Positions 33,487 through 42,018 of a stretch of DNA of 64,000 nucleotides are shown piece by piece. This DNA is from Lachnospiraceae bacterium. GTDB taxonomy: Bacteria > Bacillota > Clostridia > Lachnospirales > Lachnospiraceae. Where the stretch lies: assembly GCA_029063085.1 (NCBI GenBank), contig JAIDOW010000088.1, positions 1 to 64,000 of the forward strand, written 5' to 3'. A program made the position numbers and the translations under genes. Numbering within the stretch: position 1 is the first letter of the stretch; every line of letters starts with the position of its first letter. The notes under the pieces are model-generated. The model saw only the letters and a program-made list of their open reading frames with translations. It had not been told where the DNA came from and searched no databases.

Positions 33487-34368
33487 CTACTTTTTATTTA
33501 TATTTTTAAAAAATTTTAGAATATGTTTATGCATACTTTTGACGGCGGGAGCCATCAGTTCCGGATTTAATGAACAGATTCCGATGGTTCGGTGTTCGGC
33601 CGGTTTTAGTGGATACATATTTACATCATAAGGAATGTGATTCATGACGAGTTTGGGCATGATACAGATTCCAAGACCGGCAGCTACCATGGCGATAGTA
33701 CTTAAATCATCCACTACATGGCAGGAGGAACGTATTTGGAGATCATGTTTGCTAAAGAGCTTCTGGATATCTGCATCTGTACTTTCGCTTTGGGAAACAA
33801 AATTCTGTTCCTTTAAATCTGTCAGCTGGATATAGCTTTGGCGTTTTGTGCGGAATGATTTGGGAACAACACAAAGCAATTCATCTTTGTATAGCGGGAC
33901 TATCGGTAAATCTTTACAACTGGACTCTGAGAGAAAACCAAGATCTACAACACCGGTTTTTATCCAGTTATATACATCGTCATAGGTTCCCTGATAAATT
34001 TTAATTTCGATGTTAGGGTGCGATTTTGAAAAGCTGGTAACCAAATCAGGTATAAAATTATTACAGACAGAGGAAAAGGTTCCTATTTTTACAGAGCCAT
34101 GGGTTAATCCGTTAAATTCCAAAATGGCTTGCTGAAGTTTTGCATCGCTATTTAATACAGTTAAAATATAAGGCTGTAGGTTTTCACCATAACTGGTAAG
34201 AGTAACCCCGTTTTTGTTACGGTTAAACAGTGGAAATCCTAATTCTTTTTCTGCCGTGGAAATAGCATGACTGATTGCAGACGGAGTTAAATTTAAGACT
34301 TCTGCGGCATGCTGAAAGCTTCCTTGTTCCACTACGGTCTGAAAGATTTGATAGACAAGCAGGGTCAT
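33487..34368 (-). CDS. LysR family transcriptional regulator
   Basis: A 293-residue regulator. An N-terminal winged helix (1-62) contains SFQHAAEVLNLTPSAISHAI and RNKNGVTLTSYG. The C-terminal effector domain (about 88-290) has the periplasmic-binding-like fold, with VKIGTFSSV at its first strand. The inducer and targets are unknown. The start overlaps the stop of the AAA ATPase gene by four bases (ATGA), an unusual arrangement since LysR genes normally face away from their target. Confidence 0.93.
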   Translation of the reverse strand: MTLLVYQIFQTVVEQGSFQHAAEVLNLTPSAISHAISTAEKELGFPLFNRNKNGVTLTSYGENLQPYILTVLNSDAKLQQAILEFNGLTHGSVKIGTFSSVCNNFIPDLVTSFSKSHPNIEIKIYQGTYDDVYNWIKTGVVDLGFLSESSCKDLPIVPLYKDELLCVVPKSFRTKRQSYIQLTDLKEQNFVSQSESTDADIQKLFSKHDLQIRSSCHVVDDLSTIAMVAAGLGICIMPKLVMNHIPYDVNMYPLKPAEHRTIGICSLNPELMAPAVKSMHKHILKFFKNINKK

Positions 34369-35822
34369 TTGGCATCGTCTCCTTTTTGTTCAAAGATGTG
34401 TGAAAGGTCAATTGGCTGCAATGTGACAAGTGCTTCCGGTGATGTTTCATTTTCGTTTAACAGGCGGTTTGCCTGGTCAGATATGGCAATATCCAGAAAA
34501 TTTCGGACATCTCTGGCATTTCCAAAATACTTATCAGAATTTTGAACGTATTCTTCTAACTTTTCTTTTAGATAAATCTCTCCGTCCGGACTGAGTACAT
34601 AATCATTTTCCTTACAGAATTTAAGGAATACCTGGTATAAGTCTTTGGCACTGTAATCAGGAAAATGAATGGTTTTTTGAAATCTTGATTTGAGTCCCGG
34701 ATTAGATTCGATAAATTTTTTCATTAGGTCGGGATATCCGGCAACGATAACGATCAAATCTTCACGTTTATCTTCCATGGCTTTTACAAGGGTGTCGATG
34801 GCTTCCTGACCGAAATCTCCTCCAGGAGTTTCATTGGCAAGGGCGTAAGCTTCATCGATAAATAATACACCGCCATAAGCTCTGTCAATAACTTCTTTTA
34901 CCTTAATTGCGGTTTGTCCCATGTAGGCTGCAACCATGCCGGAACGGTCCACCTCTACGATATGCCCCTTGGAAAGAATGCCCAGTGCACAATAGATTTG
35001 TGAGAGAAGCCTTGCGACAGTGGTTTTACCGGTTCCCGGGTTTCCAGTAAAAACAAAATGCCTGGTAACGGAAGGAGTTTTTAGATTATTTTGTTTACGG
35101 ATATCTATGATCTTTAAAAGATTGATCAGATTTTTAACCTCTGCTTTGACGGAAGTAAGACCGATTAAAGATTCTAATTCTTTTAACAGAGAATCCAGAT
35201 CTTCGCGGGTCTTGTCGCCACCGGTAACATTGCCGATAAAAGGAATCTCCGCCTGGGATTCCTCTTCCTGGCGGGATTTTAATTTGAAAGGGATGCTGTC
35301 GGGTCTGCTTGGGGCAACTCCGCCGCTTTTCACATATGCCCTTATTTTGCTTTCCAGCATAAAACGGTAGCGGGTCAGCTGGTTTACTTCCATTATATCC
35401 ATATGTTTGCAGCTTGACAAAAAATCTTCACCCAGCGACTGGAAAATAAGGATGTAAAGTTTTTTGATGTCGTAGTATTTAGATTCATGTATGATATATT
35501 CATCTTTGCCATATTCCAAAAAGTAATGCATGGAGGCAGGTGGAGTGTTGAGAAAATCTTCACGAACTATGCTGCTTTTCAGTGCAAAATTTTTCATAGT
35601 CATATCATCAAAGCTATAACCGAGGGATTTATTGATATAGCGGATTTCGTCTTTTGATATTATATGGTCTGCAATTGTAAGGAAAATAAGAAAATTGCGT
35701 AAGTCAATGCGCAGAAGCTCCTTTACGCTTTCTGTTACATCATTTTCTTTCATCAAATGCTTATCAATTCTGTCTGCAATGGACATAATGGTTGTATATA
35801 TACTTTGTGTTTCGGAATCCAT
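34365..35822 (-). CDS. CbxX/SpoVK-type AAA ATPase with TerB-like N-domain
   Basis: A 485-residue protein. The N-terminal about 165 residues are helical and include LTIADHIISKDEIRYINK (48-65), which resembles the acidic metal-binding turn of TerB-like domains. The AAA domain (about 215-470) has Walker A GNPGTGKT (260-267), Walker B VLFIDE (319-324) and the second-region motif NARDVRNFLD, as in CbxX/CfxQ and sporulation SpoVK. A hexameric remodelling role is expected; the substrate is unknown. AGGAGG precedes the ATG. It leads the AAA-LysR-membrane protein operon. Confidence 0.88.
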   Translation of the reverse strand: MDSETQSIYTTIMSIADRIDKHLMKENDVTESVKELLRIDLRNFLIFLTIADHIISKDEIRYINKSLGYSFDDMTMKNFALKSSIVREDFLNTPPASMHYFLEYGKDEYIIHESKYYDIKKLYILIFQSLGEDFLSSCKHMDIMEVNQLTRYRFMLESKIRAYVKSGGVAPSRPDSIPFKLKSRQEEESQAEIPFIGNVTGGDKTREDLDSLLKELESLIGLTSVKAEVKNLINLLKIIDIRKQNNLKTPSVTRHFVFTGNPGTGKTTVARLLSQIYCALGILSKGHIVEVDRSGMVAAYMGQTAIKVKEVIDRAYGGVLFIDEAYALANETPGGDFGQEAIDTLVKAMEDKREDLIVIVAGYPDLMKKFIESNPGLKSRFQKTIHFPDYSAKDLYQVFLKFCKENDYVLSPDGEIYLKEKLEEYVQNSDKYFGNARDVRNFLDIAISDQANRLLNENETSPEALVTLQPIDLSHIFEQKGDDAK

Positions 35823-35982
35823 GGTATCCTCCTGATTTCTAATCTTTCAAGATGTTCTTATCATATCAAAAAAGTGGAAGGGTAGCAATATAGTTGGGAA
35901 AAGTAGATTAAAATTATATGGAAAATGCTGAAGGAAAATTGGAACAGGGAATGCGGGTAATATAGAAAAGTGACTGGAAAGA

Positions 35983-36010
35983 TTGTATTTTTGGCAATAT
36001 ATGGTATACT
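35983..36010 (+). promoter_or_regulatory. Sigma-A promoter for the AI-2E-family gene
   Basis: TTGTAT (35983-35988), 16-base spacer, TATACT (36005-36010) with extended TGG. Confidence 0.55.
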
Positions 36011-36046
36011 ATTCACGTTTAATAAATACCTATGGGAGGTTTTGCT

Positions 36047-37198
36047 GTGAAAAATCATAATATGAAACATTTTATTCAATATGGGTTTGTTGTAGCATTT
36101 TTATGCTTATTTGTCATGTATTTTAAATGGATTTTGAATTGGGGCGGCAGGCTTTTATCCGTTGCATATCCTTTGATTTTAGGGTGTGTGTTTGCATATG
36201 TTTTGAATATTTTGATGGTGCGTCTGGAAAAGATTTATTTTCCAAAGAGTAAAAATAAACTGATCGCAAAATCCAGAAGGGGGATGTGTATGGTATTCTC
36301 TCTGGCATTATTGACGCTGATTGTTATTTTTGTACTGTATCTGGTAATTCCACAGGTTGTTGACTGCTTTGTCATTATTTCAAAAGATGTACCAGAGGTA
36401 TTTCAGAATGTGATACAGTTTCTGATAGAAAAATCAGATGAACTGCCGGCTTTGCAAAAGCAGCTGACAGAATTAGATCTGGATTGGGGAAATATCATCA
36501 ATAAGGTTTCAGCAGGTTTGATGACGGGAACAAAGGGACTTTTGACTTCGGCTACCACAATTGTAGGCTCTTTTTTTGGAGCAGTGGTAAATGTGGTGGT
36601 AGGTCTTATTTTCAGTATGTATGTACTGGCATGCAAAGAGGAGATTGGAGTTAAGATAAATCGTATGATGAAGGCTTTTATGAAGACTTCTCTTTATGAA
36701 AAGACAGTATATGTGCTGGGTATCATTGATGAGAGTTTTTCCAGTTTTATTCTTGGACAGGCTACAGAGGCCGTCATTCTGGGAAGCCTTTGTGCATTGG
36801 GAATGTGGGTTTTACGGCTGCCATATGCCGGTCCTATTGGAGCTCTGGTTGGGCTGACAGCGTTGATTCCTATTTTTGGTGCGTATATCGGTGCGGCTCT
36901 CGGTGCTTTTATGATTGTTACGGTAGATCCGAAACAGGCAGTGGTATTTCTGGTATTTCTTGTGATTTTACAGCAGCTGGAAGGAAACCTGATCTATCCC
37001 AAAGTGGTTGGTTCTTCCATTGGTCTTCCCGGAATATGGGTATTGGCTGCGATTATGATCGGAAGCGGTCTTGGAGGAGTGGCAGGAATGCTTTTAGGTG
37101 TTCCGGTTGCAGCATCTATTTACAAGCTGTTAAGAGATGCAACAAAGAATAAAGAAGAACTTCAGGGCAGAGTTCCCGATAACAGTAAGCCTGTGTAA
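36047..37198 (+). CDS. AI-2E family transporter (PF01594)
   Basis: A 383-residue polytopic protein with about eight spans: two N-terminal, a long loop, then a cluster of six. The family motif is visible in the C-terminal half: PYAGPIGALVGLTALIPIFG and EGNLIYPKVVGSSIGLP. Members include TqsA-like exporters and Na+/H+ antiporters; the substrate is unknown. A GTG start at 36047 is chosen because GGGAGG lies seven bases upstream; the in-frame ATG at 36032 precedes that site. Confidence 0.9.
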   Translation: MKNHNMKHFIQYGFVVAFLCLFVMYFKWILNWGGRLLSVAYPLILGCVFAYVLNILMVRLEKIYFPKSKNKLIAKSRRGMCMVFSLALLTLIVIFVLYLVIPQVVDCFVIISKDVPEVFQNVIQFLIEKSDELPALQKQLTELDLDWGNIINKVSAGLMTGTKGLLTSATTIVGSFFGAVVNVVVGLIFSMYVLACKEEIGVKINRMMKAFMKTSLYEKTVYVLGIIDESFSSFILGQATEAVILGSLCALGMWVLRLPYAGPIGALVGLTALIPIFGAYIGAALGAFMIVTVDPKQAVVFLVFLVILQQLEGNLIYPKVVGSSIGLPGIWVLAAIMIGSGLGGVAGMLLGVPVAASIYKLLRDATKNKEELQGRVPDNSKPV

Positions 37199-37243
37199 AA
37201 TATTATTAAAAATAATGCAATATGAAAACGTTCAAATTAAGAA

Positions 37244-37272
37244 TTGACAAATTATGTTATAATTGATAGATT
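37244..37272 (+). promoter_or_regulatory. Sigma-A promoter for the DUF5684 gene
   Basis: TTGACA (37244-37249), 17-base spacer, TAGATT (37267-37272) with extended TGA. A second extended -10, TGT-TATAAT (37258-37263), overlaps it. Confidence 0.6.
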
Positions 37273-37319
37273 ATTGTCATACAAAAAACTTTGTAAATAA
37301 TTATGAGGGAGGATGTTTT

Positions 37320-37712
37320 ATGTTAACATCATTAATGACAGTAGGCTATGACTCTGCGTCAGCAGGCGTTTTAGCACTATTTTCAGGTGTATATTCAATT
37401 ATATGCCTGGCATTGTTAGTTTTATCAATTGTTGCAGTTTGGAGGATTTTCACAAAAGCAGGAGAACCGGGATGGGCAAGTATTGTCCCATTTTATAATA
37501 CCTATGTGCTATATAAGATTGCTTTTGGGAACGGATGGTATTTTCTGACATTGCTGATACCGCTTGCTAATGCTGTATTCGGCATCATGCTGTATTTCAA
37601 ATTGGCAAAAGCATTTGGTCATGGAACAGGATTTGGATTCGGACTGTTGTTTTTAAATCCGATTTTTATATTGATTCTTGCATTTGATTCATCTGAGTAT
37701 GTGGGTGCATAA
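37320..37712 (+). CDS. DUF5684 family membrane protein
   Basis: A 130-residue protein with four hydrophobic spans. The family signature FTKAGEPGWASIVPFYNTYV (residues 44-63) is intact. ATG 37320 follows GGGAGGATG. It is monocistronic with its own promoter, and a repeat-type hairpin lies about 50 bases after the stop. Function unknown; the motif is shared with small integral proteins near signal peptidases. Confidence 0.85.
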   Translation: MLTSLMTVGYDSASAGVLALFSGVYSIICLALLVLSIVAVWRIFTKAGEPGWASIVPFYNTYVLYKIAFGNGWYFLTLLIPLANAVFGIMLYFKLAKAFGHGTGFGFGLLFLNPIFILILAFDSSEYVGA

Positions 37713-37761
37713 TTAGTGTGGTTTTACCAAATATCAATGTTTCAGTACACTAGTTAGTAGG

Positions 37762-37848
37762 AAGGGACTTGTCGTATGAAGGGATTTTTCTTTTGCTGAT
37801 TTTTTGCAGCAAAATGAAAATAGAGCCTTTTTGCGGCAGTCCCTTTTT
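37762..37848 (+). repeat. Dispersed terminator-like repeat, copy 3 (diverged)
   Basis: Outer stem AAGGGACT-T-GTCG (37762-37774) with CGGCAGTCCCTT (37834-37845), inner stem CTTTTGCTG (37790-37798) with CAGCAAAA (37807-37814), then a U run. Its first half matches the reverse complement of the copies at 21244 and 62583. It can act as a terminator for the DUF5684 gene. Confidence 0.6.
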
Positions 37849-37948
37849 GTATAGTCTTCGCTCCTGATTGGACTTGAAAAAGAGTGTGCATAGTGTTAAA
37901 ATATAGCACATGTGTGAATGATTATTATTAAAGATAGGAGTTAGAAAG

Positions 37949-38677
37949 ATGTCAGGACATTCAAAATTTGCAAATATTAAGCATAAAAAAGAGAAAAATG
38001 ATGCGGCAAAGGGTAAAATATTTACAATTATCGGAAGGGAAATCGCAGTAGCAGTAAAAGAGGGTGGTGCAGATCCGAATAATAATTCCAAGCTTCGTGA
38101 TGTGATAGCAAAGGCAAAGGCAAATAATATGCCTAATGATACCATTGAAAGAGGAATTAAGAAAGCTGCCGGAGATGCCAACTCTGTCAATTATATGTCC
38201 ATTACATATGAAGGATATGGACCCAATGGTACAGCGATCATTGTAGATGCACTGACAGATAATAAGAACCGGACGGCATCTAATGTAAGAAACGCATTTA
38301 CAAAAGGCGGAGGAAATGTTGGAACTACAGGGTGTGTATCTTTTATGTTTGATAAAAAAGGACAGATTATTGTAGATAAAGAAGAATGTGAATTAGATGC
38401 TGATGATCTTATGATGATGGCATTGGATGCAGGAGCCGAGGATTTTGCAGAGGAAGAGGACAGTTACGAGATTTTGACAGCACCGGATGATTTTTCGGCA
38501 GTACGGGAGGCTTTGGAGACGGGAAAAGTTCCCATGGCATCAGCAGAAGTAACGATGGTTCCACAGACATGGGTGGAGCTTACAGGTGAAGAAGATATTA
38601 AAAAGATGAATAAGATCCTGGACTTACTGGATGAAGATGACGATGTTCAGGCCGTTTATCATAATTGGGATGAATAA
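37949..38677 (+). CDS. YebC/PmpR family protein
   Basis: A 242-residue cytoplasmic protein of the family known as YebC/PmpR/TACO1, now linked to translation of proline-rich stretches and earlier described as DNA-binding. Key stretches are [19 protein letters not shown] at the start, [14 protein letters not shown] and [14 protein letters not shown]. The third residue set reads SGHSKFA rather than the usual SGHSKWA. A ribosome site TAGGAG precedes the ATG. A bidirectional terminator separates it from cotJC. Confidence 0.93.
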   Translation: MSGHSKFANIKHKKEKNDAAKGKIFTIIGREIAVAVKEGGADPNNNSKLRDVIAKAKANNMPNDTIERGIKKAAGDANSVNYMSITYEGYGPNGTAIIVDALTDNKNRTASNVRNAFTKGGGNVGTTGCVSFMFDKKGQIIVDKEECELDADDLMMMALDAGAEDFAEEEDSYEILTAPDDFSAVREALETGKVPMASAEVTMVPQTWVELTGEEDIKKMNKILDLLDEDDDVQAVYHNWDE

Positions 38678-38688
38678 GATGAGATTGA

Positions 38689-38726
38689 AAAAAGATGCCT
38701 TTTGTTTTACATTAAGGCATCTTTTT
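38689..38726 (+). terminator. Bidirectional terminator between yebC and cotJC
   Basis: A perfect 13-bp stem (38689-38701 with 38714-38726), A-rich on the left and U-rich on the right, serving both convergent genes. Confidence 0.85.
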
Positions 38727-38739
38727 AATAGGATTGTTT

Positions 38740-39357
38740 TTATAGTTCCTTCTTGTACATTTCTTTATCAAATTCGGGATTGAAGAAATAGAAATTTTTT
38801 GCATCCATTTTTTCTTTTGTCATTTCCAATGCTTCTCCGAAACGCTGGAAGTGTACGATTTCTCTTGCACGGAGGAATTTAAGAGGGGCCCGTACGTCAG
38901 GATCTTCTATGACCCGGAGCAGATTATCATATACTGTTCGTGCTTTTTGTTCTGCTGCGAGGTCTTCATACAGATCAGCCATTACATCTCCCTTAGATTG
39001 AAATTCCAATGAAGTAAAAGGTACTCCGGCAGCAGCCTGTGGCCATACTCCGGCAGTATGATCAATATAATATGCATCAAAACCGGCAGTTTTTGCTTCT
39101 TCTGGTGTTAGGTTTTTGGTCAGCTGGTAAACGATTGCACAGATTATTTCCATGTGATTGATTTCCTCTGTACCGATATCTGTTAATAAACCTCCAACTT
39201 TTTTTACCGGCATGGAATAACGCTGTGCCAGATAACGCATAGAAGCAGAAAGCTCACCATCCGGTCCGCCATACTGGCTGATAATCAGTTGTGCAGTCTT
39301 TGGACAGGTGTTTTTTATTTTTACGGGATATTGCAGTCGTTTTTCATAGCACCACAT
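38740..39357 (-). CDS. cotJC: Spore coat protein CotJC (manganese catalase family)
   Basis: A 205-residue protein homologous to non-haem manganese catalases and found in spore coats. The four-helix di-metal site is visible in GGPDGELSASMRYLAQ (Glu35), EEINHMEII (Glu and His near 65-69), DLAAEQKARTVY and REIVHFQRFGEAL (His169). Its ATG overlaps the stop of the cotJA-cotJB gene by one base (TAATG). Expression in the mother cell under SigE is expected from Bacillus, but I could not see a clear SigE promoter. Confidence 0.94.
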   Translation of the reverse strand: MWCYEKRLQYPVKIKNTCPKTAQLIISQYGGPDGELSASMRYLAQRYSMPVKKVGGLLTDIGTEEINHMEIICAIVYQLTKNLTPEEAKTAGFDAYYIDHTAGVWPQAAAGVPFTSLEFQSKGDVMADLYEDLAAEQKARTVYDNLLRVIEDPDVRAPLKFLRAREIVHFQRFGEALEMTKEKMDAKNFYFFNPEFDKEMYKKEL

Positions 39358-39821
39358 TAGATCAAACCTCCTTCCCAGGGCATGGGTCCTTCTCCCCAGC
39401 CATAACAGTCGCAGTCACAGTTTCCGGTAACCATGGAAATTTGTGTTAAAGGATAAAAGCGGTCCGCAAAATCTGCCAGCATATCCAGACGTTTTTTTAA
39501 CAGTTCATGAAAAAGTGTCAGACCGTTTTTGCAGTTCGGATGGGTATCCAGATAAAGTGTTAAATCGTTGATAGCAAAGCTTATGGTAGAAATCTCAGTT
39601 AATAATTTTTCACGTTCTGTTTCTTCGGGATTGGAAGAAATTGTATTGGTATTTAAAGTGCTGTCTCCTTCATCAGCTTTATAGAATGGAAGATTCAGAC
39701 ATGGGAAAATAGTTCCTTCCATCAATGCCTTTTCATACTCATAGGGTTGACACCAGTTTTGCTTCGGTATGAAAGCCATGGCAAGAGTTTCGGCACAGGT
39801 ACAACAATCCTGCTTATCCAT
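39357..39821 (-). CDS. Fused spore coat proteins CotJA-CotJB
   Basis: One 154-residue frame holds both small CotJ proteins. Residues 11-47 match CotJA (LAMAFIPKQNW, GTIFPCLNLPF). A Ser/Thr/Asn linker (48-66) follows, and residues 70-133 match CotJB (AINDLTLYLDTHPNCKNGL, then FYPLT). The tail has CDCDCYGWGEGPMPWEGG, typical of the CotJB end. In Bacillus and most Clostridia these are two separate genes. AGGAG precedes the ATG, and cotJC is coupled downstream. Confidence 0.88.
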   Translation of the reverse strand: MDKQDCCTCAETLAMAFIPKQNWCQPYEYEKALMEGTIFPCLNLPFYKADEGDSTLNTNTISSNPEETEREKLLTEISTISFAINDLTLYLDTHPNCKNGLTLFHELLKKRLDMLADFADRFYPLTQISMVTGNCDCDCYGWGEGPMPWEGGLI

Positions 39822-40004
39822 AAAATCATCTCCTTTTGGGCATACTAAAATTATTTAAAGTTACAATAATATTTTTTGTAAATTAAAAAAATGTATGTAA
39901 ACAGTTATTCCCACGATTCAGATACAGGGTACAAATTATACGGTTTGTGGAAGATATTGGATATTAAAAAATATTGCCGACATAAATTATTCAGTGGTTG
40001 AATC

Positions 40005-40033
40005 TTGAAAAACACCTATTTCCGTAGTATACT
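40005..40033 (+). promoter_or_regulatory. Sigma-A promoter with a 180-nt leader
   Basis: TTGAAA (40005-40010), 17-base spacer, TATACT (40028-40033). The leader to 40221 holds a hairpin GTACT/AGTAC near 40109-40125 and a second, ACAAAC (40153-40158) with GTTTGT (40168-40173), whose loop carries a GGAGG. Bases 39822-40004 show nothing else. Confidence 0.6.
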
Positions 40034-40220
40034 GGAAAATATAAAGGTGAATGTAGCAGCACACCAGCTTTTACGTATTACCTATTTTAGCTATTACGGT
40101 GCGGTATGAACGTACTGATAAATAGTACTTCAACCAATATAATAAAAACACCACAAACAGGAGGCTGGTTTGTCATGTACCATTCCCTATACAATATTGT
40201 AAGAAAAAGGAGGACGGAGT

Positions 40221-40649
40221 ATGGCAAAACTCATCATAACAGTCGAAGGAGGAAAGATAACACAGACACTGAATTTCTTAGACAGGAATATCAAGGATAA
40301 CAGGTATGTTTATGAGAACGGCAATGAATCAGGAATTAAGGATGAACCGGAAGCTATTTATGAGGATATTCCGGATTGTGAACGTATAACCGAACTTTAC
40401 GATGAACTACTTGAGACAGTGGATTTGGGTAAGAGCCAGATTACTGATATTATGAGAAGATTGAATCAACTGGAAAAAGAAATGAATTTATATGTTATCC
40501 CCGAGCCGGACAGTGAACAGGAACATGTGATTACCCTTAACAATGAGGATTTAAAAGAACTTTCTGAGACGAGGGATTCCCGTCCACTCACGACTGACAA
40601 ACATATTGAGGAGGCATTAAAGCAGATGCTGCATGATAAGAAATCATGA
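40221..40649 (+). CDS. Hypothetical cytoplasmic protein (142 aa)
   Basis: A 142-residue acidic, soluble protein. The N-terminus MAKLIITVEGGKITQTLNF looks like a beta-hairpin; the centre (about 55-90) is a likely coiled coil; the C-terminus is charged. The ribosome site is AAGGAGG. Family unknown. A short frame (ATG 40175 to stop 40300) overlaps its start in another frame and may be a leader peptide. An intrinsic hairpin follows. Confidence 0.72.
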   Translation: MAKLIITVEGGKITQTLNFLDRNIKDNRYVYENGNESGIKDEPEAIYEDIPDCERITELYDELLETVDLGKSQITDIMRRLNQLEKEMNLYVIPEPDSEQEHVITLNNEDLKELSETRDSRPLTTDKHIEEALKQMLHDKKS

Positions 40650-40688
40650 GAACGCATTTGCAGGCGAATGACAGTTTTTTACTAAACA

Positions 40689-40725
40689 GTGTCTGAAGGA
40701 AATATCTTTCAGGCACTTATTTCAT
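40689..40725 (+). terminator. Intrinsic terminator after the 142-aa gene
   Basis: A 12-bp stem (40689-40700 with 40705-40716, two G-U pairs), loop AATA, U-rich tail TTATTTCATT. Confidence 0.6.
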
Positions 40726-40907
40726 TAGAGCAGAGTTTTATCGTTTGGTGTAGAATTATAAGAAAATATAGACTTTTAGGCTGTTATATGGTAATATGTG
40801 GGTTGCTATATCAGGATTTGTGAAATGGTGCACCGGGTGGTGTGTTTTCTAATAAAGATAAATGGAAAGTAACGTAAAATAAAGGAATTTTAGGAGGATA
40901 TAGAAAA

Positions 40908-42005
40908 ATGAAATTAGGAATCGTCGGACTTCCCAATGTAGGAAAAAGTACATTATTTAATTCTTTGACAAAGGCAGGGGCGGAATCAGCCAATTATCCG
41001 TTTTGTACGATTGACCCAAATGTTGGAGTGGTTCCGGTGCCTGATGAGAGAATTGATGTTCTGACAAAGATGTACAGTTCCAAGAAAACAGTACCGGCAG
41101 TAATTGAATTTGTAGATATTGCAGGACTTGTAAAAGGTGCTTCTAAGGGAGAAGGTCTTGGAAACCAGTTTCTGTCTAATATCAGGGAAGTGGATGCCAT
41201 CGTGCATGTGGTGCGGTGTTTTGAAGATTCCAATGTTGTACATGTGGATGGAAGCATTGATCCCTTAAGAGATATTGAAACGATTAATTTTGAATTGATT
41301 TTTTCGGATGTTGAGATACTAGAGAGAAGAATTGCAAAAAATGCGAGAGCTGCCAATAACAATAAGGAAATTGCCAAAGAGCTTGCTTTTATGAAACGAA
41401 TCAAGGAACATCTTGAAAACGGAAAGCTTGCTATTACCTTTGAAACGGATGGAGAAGATGAGGATGCGTGGATGGCAGAATATAATCTTCTTACCAGAAA
41501 ACCTGTTATTTTTGCAGCAAATGTATCGGAAGATGATTTGACGGATGATGGTGCAGGCAATGAATTTGTAAAAACAGTAAAGGAATATGCGTCAGAATAT
41601 AGTTCAGAAGTATTTGCGGTATGTGCTCAGATTGAACAGGAGATATCGGAACTGGAAGAGGATGAGAAAAAAATGTTTCTGGAGGATTTAGGACTTTCCG
41701 AATCAGGACTGGATAAGCTGATTCGTGCAAGTTATTCTTTGCTGGGCTTGATTTCTTATCTGACATCAGGAGAAGATGAAACCCGTGCGTGGACGATCAG
41801 GAGAGGAACGAAAGCACCTCAGGCAGCAGGGAAGATTCATACGGATTTTGAGAGGGGATTTATCCGTGCAGAGGTTGTGAATTATAAGGATCTGGTAGAG
41901 AATGGTTCTATGACGGCAGCAAGAGAAAAGGGACTGGTACGTTCAGAAGGAAAAGAATATATTGTACAGGATGGCGATGTAGTTTTGTTTAAATTTAATG
42001 TGTAG
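40908..42005 (+). CDS. ychF: Ribosome-binding GTPase/ATPase YchF (OLA1 family)
   Basis: A 365-residue protein of the Obg-related YchF family, which prefers ATP and acts in stress and translation. It has G1 GLPNVGKST (7-15), the switch GAESANYPFCTIDPNVG, G3 DIAGLVKGASKGEG, an NVSEDDL stretch in place of a canonical NKxD, a coiled-coil arm (about 130-155) and a C-terminal TGS domain with RAWTIRRGTKAPQAAGKIH. TAGGAGG precedes the ATG. lgt follows 13 bases on. Confidence 0.97.
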   Translation: MKLGIVGLPNVGKSTLFNSLTKAGAESANYPFCTIDPNVGVVPVPDERIDVLTKMYSSKKTVPAVIEFVDIAGLVKGASKGEGLGNQFLSNIREVDAIVHVVRCFEDSNVVHVDGSIDPLRDIETINFELIFSDVEILERRIAKNARAANNNKEIAKELAFMKRIKEHLENGKLAITFETDGEDEDAWMAEYNLLTRKPVIFAANVSEDDLTDDGAGNEFVKTVKEYASEYSSEVFAVCAQIEQEISELEEDEKKMFLEDLGLSESGLDKLIRASYSLLGLISYLTSGEDETRAWTIRRGTKAPQAAGKIHTDFERGFIRAEVVNYKDLVENGSMTAAREKGLVRSEGKEYIVQDGDVVLFKFNV

Positions 42006-42018
42006 TTAGGAGGATGCT

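Noticed and set aside
37244..37263. TTGACA paired with TATAAT before the DUF5684 gene
   Set aside because: The spacing is only 8 bases; the TAGATT at 37267 gives the proper 17-base spacer.
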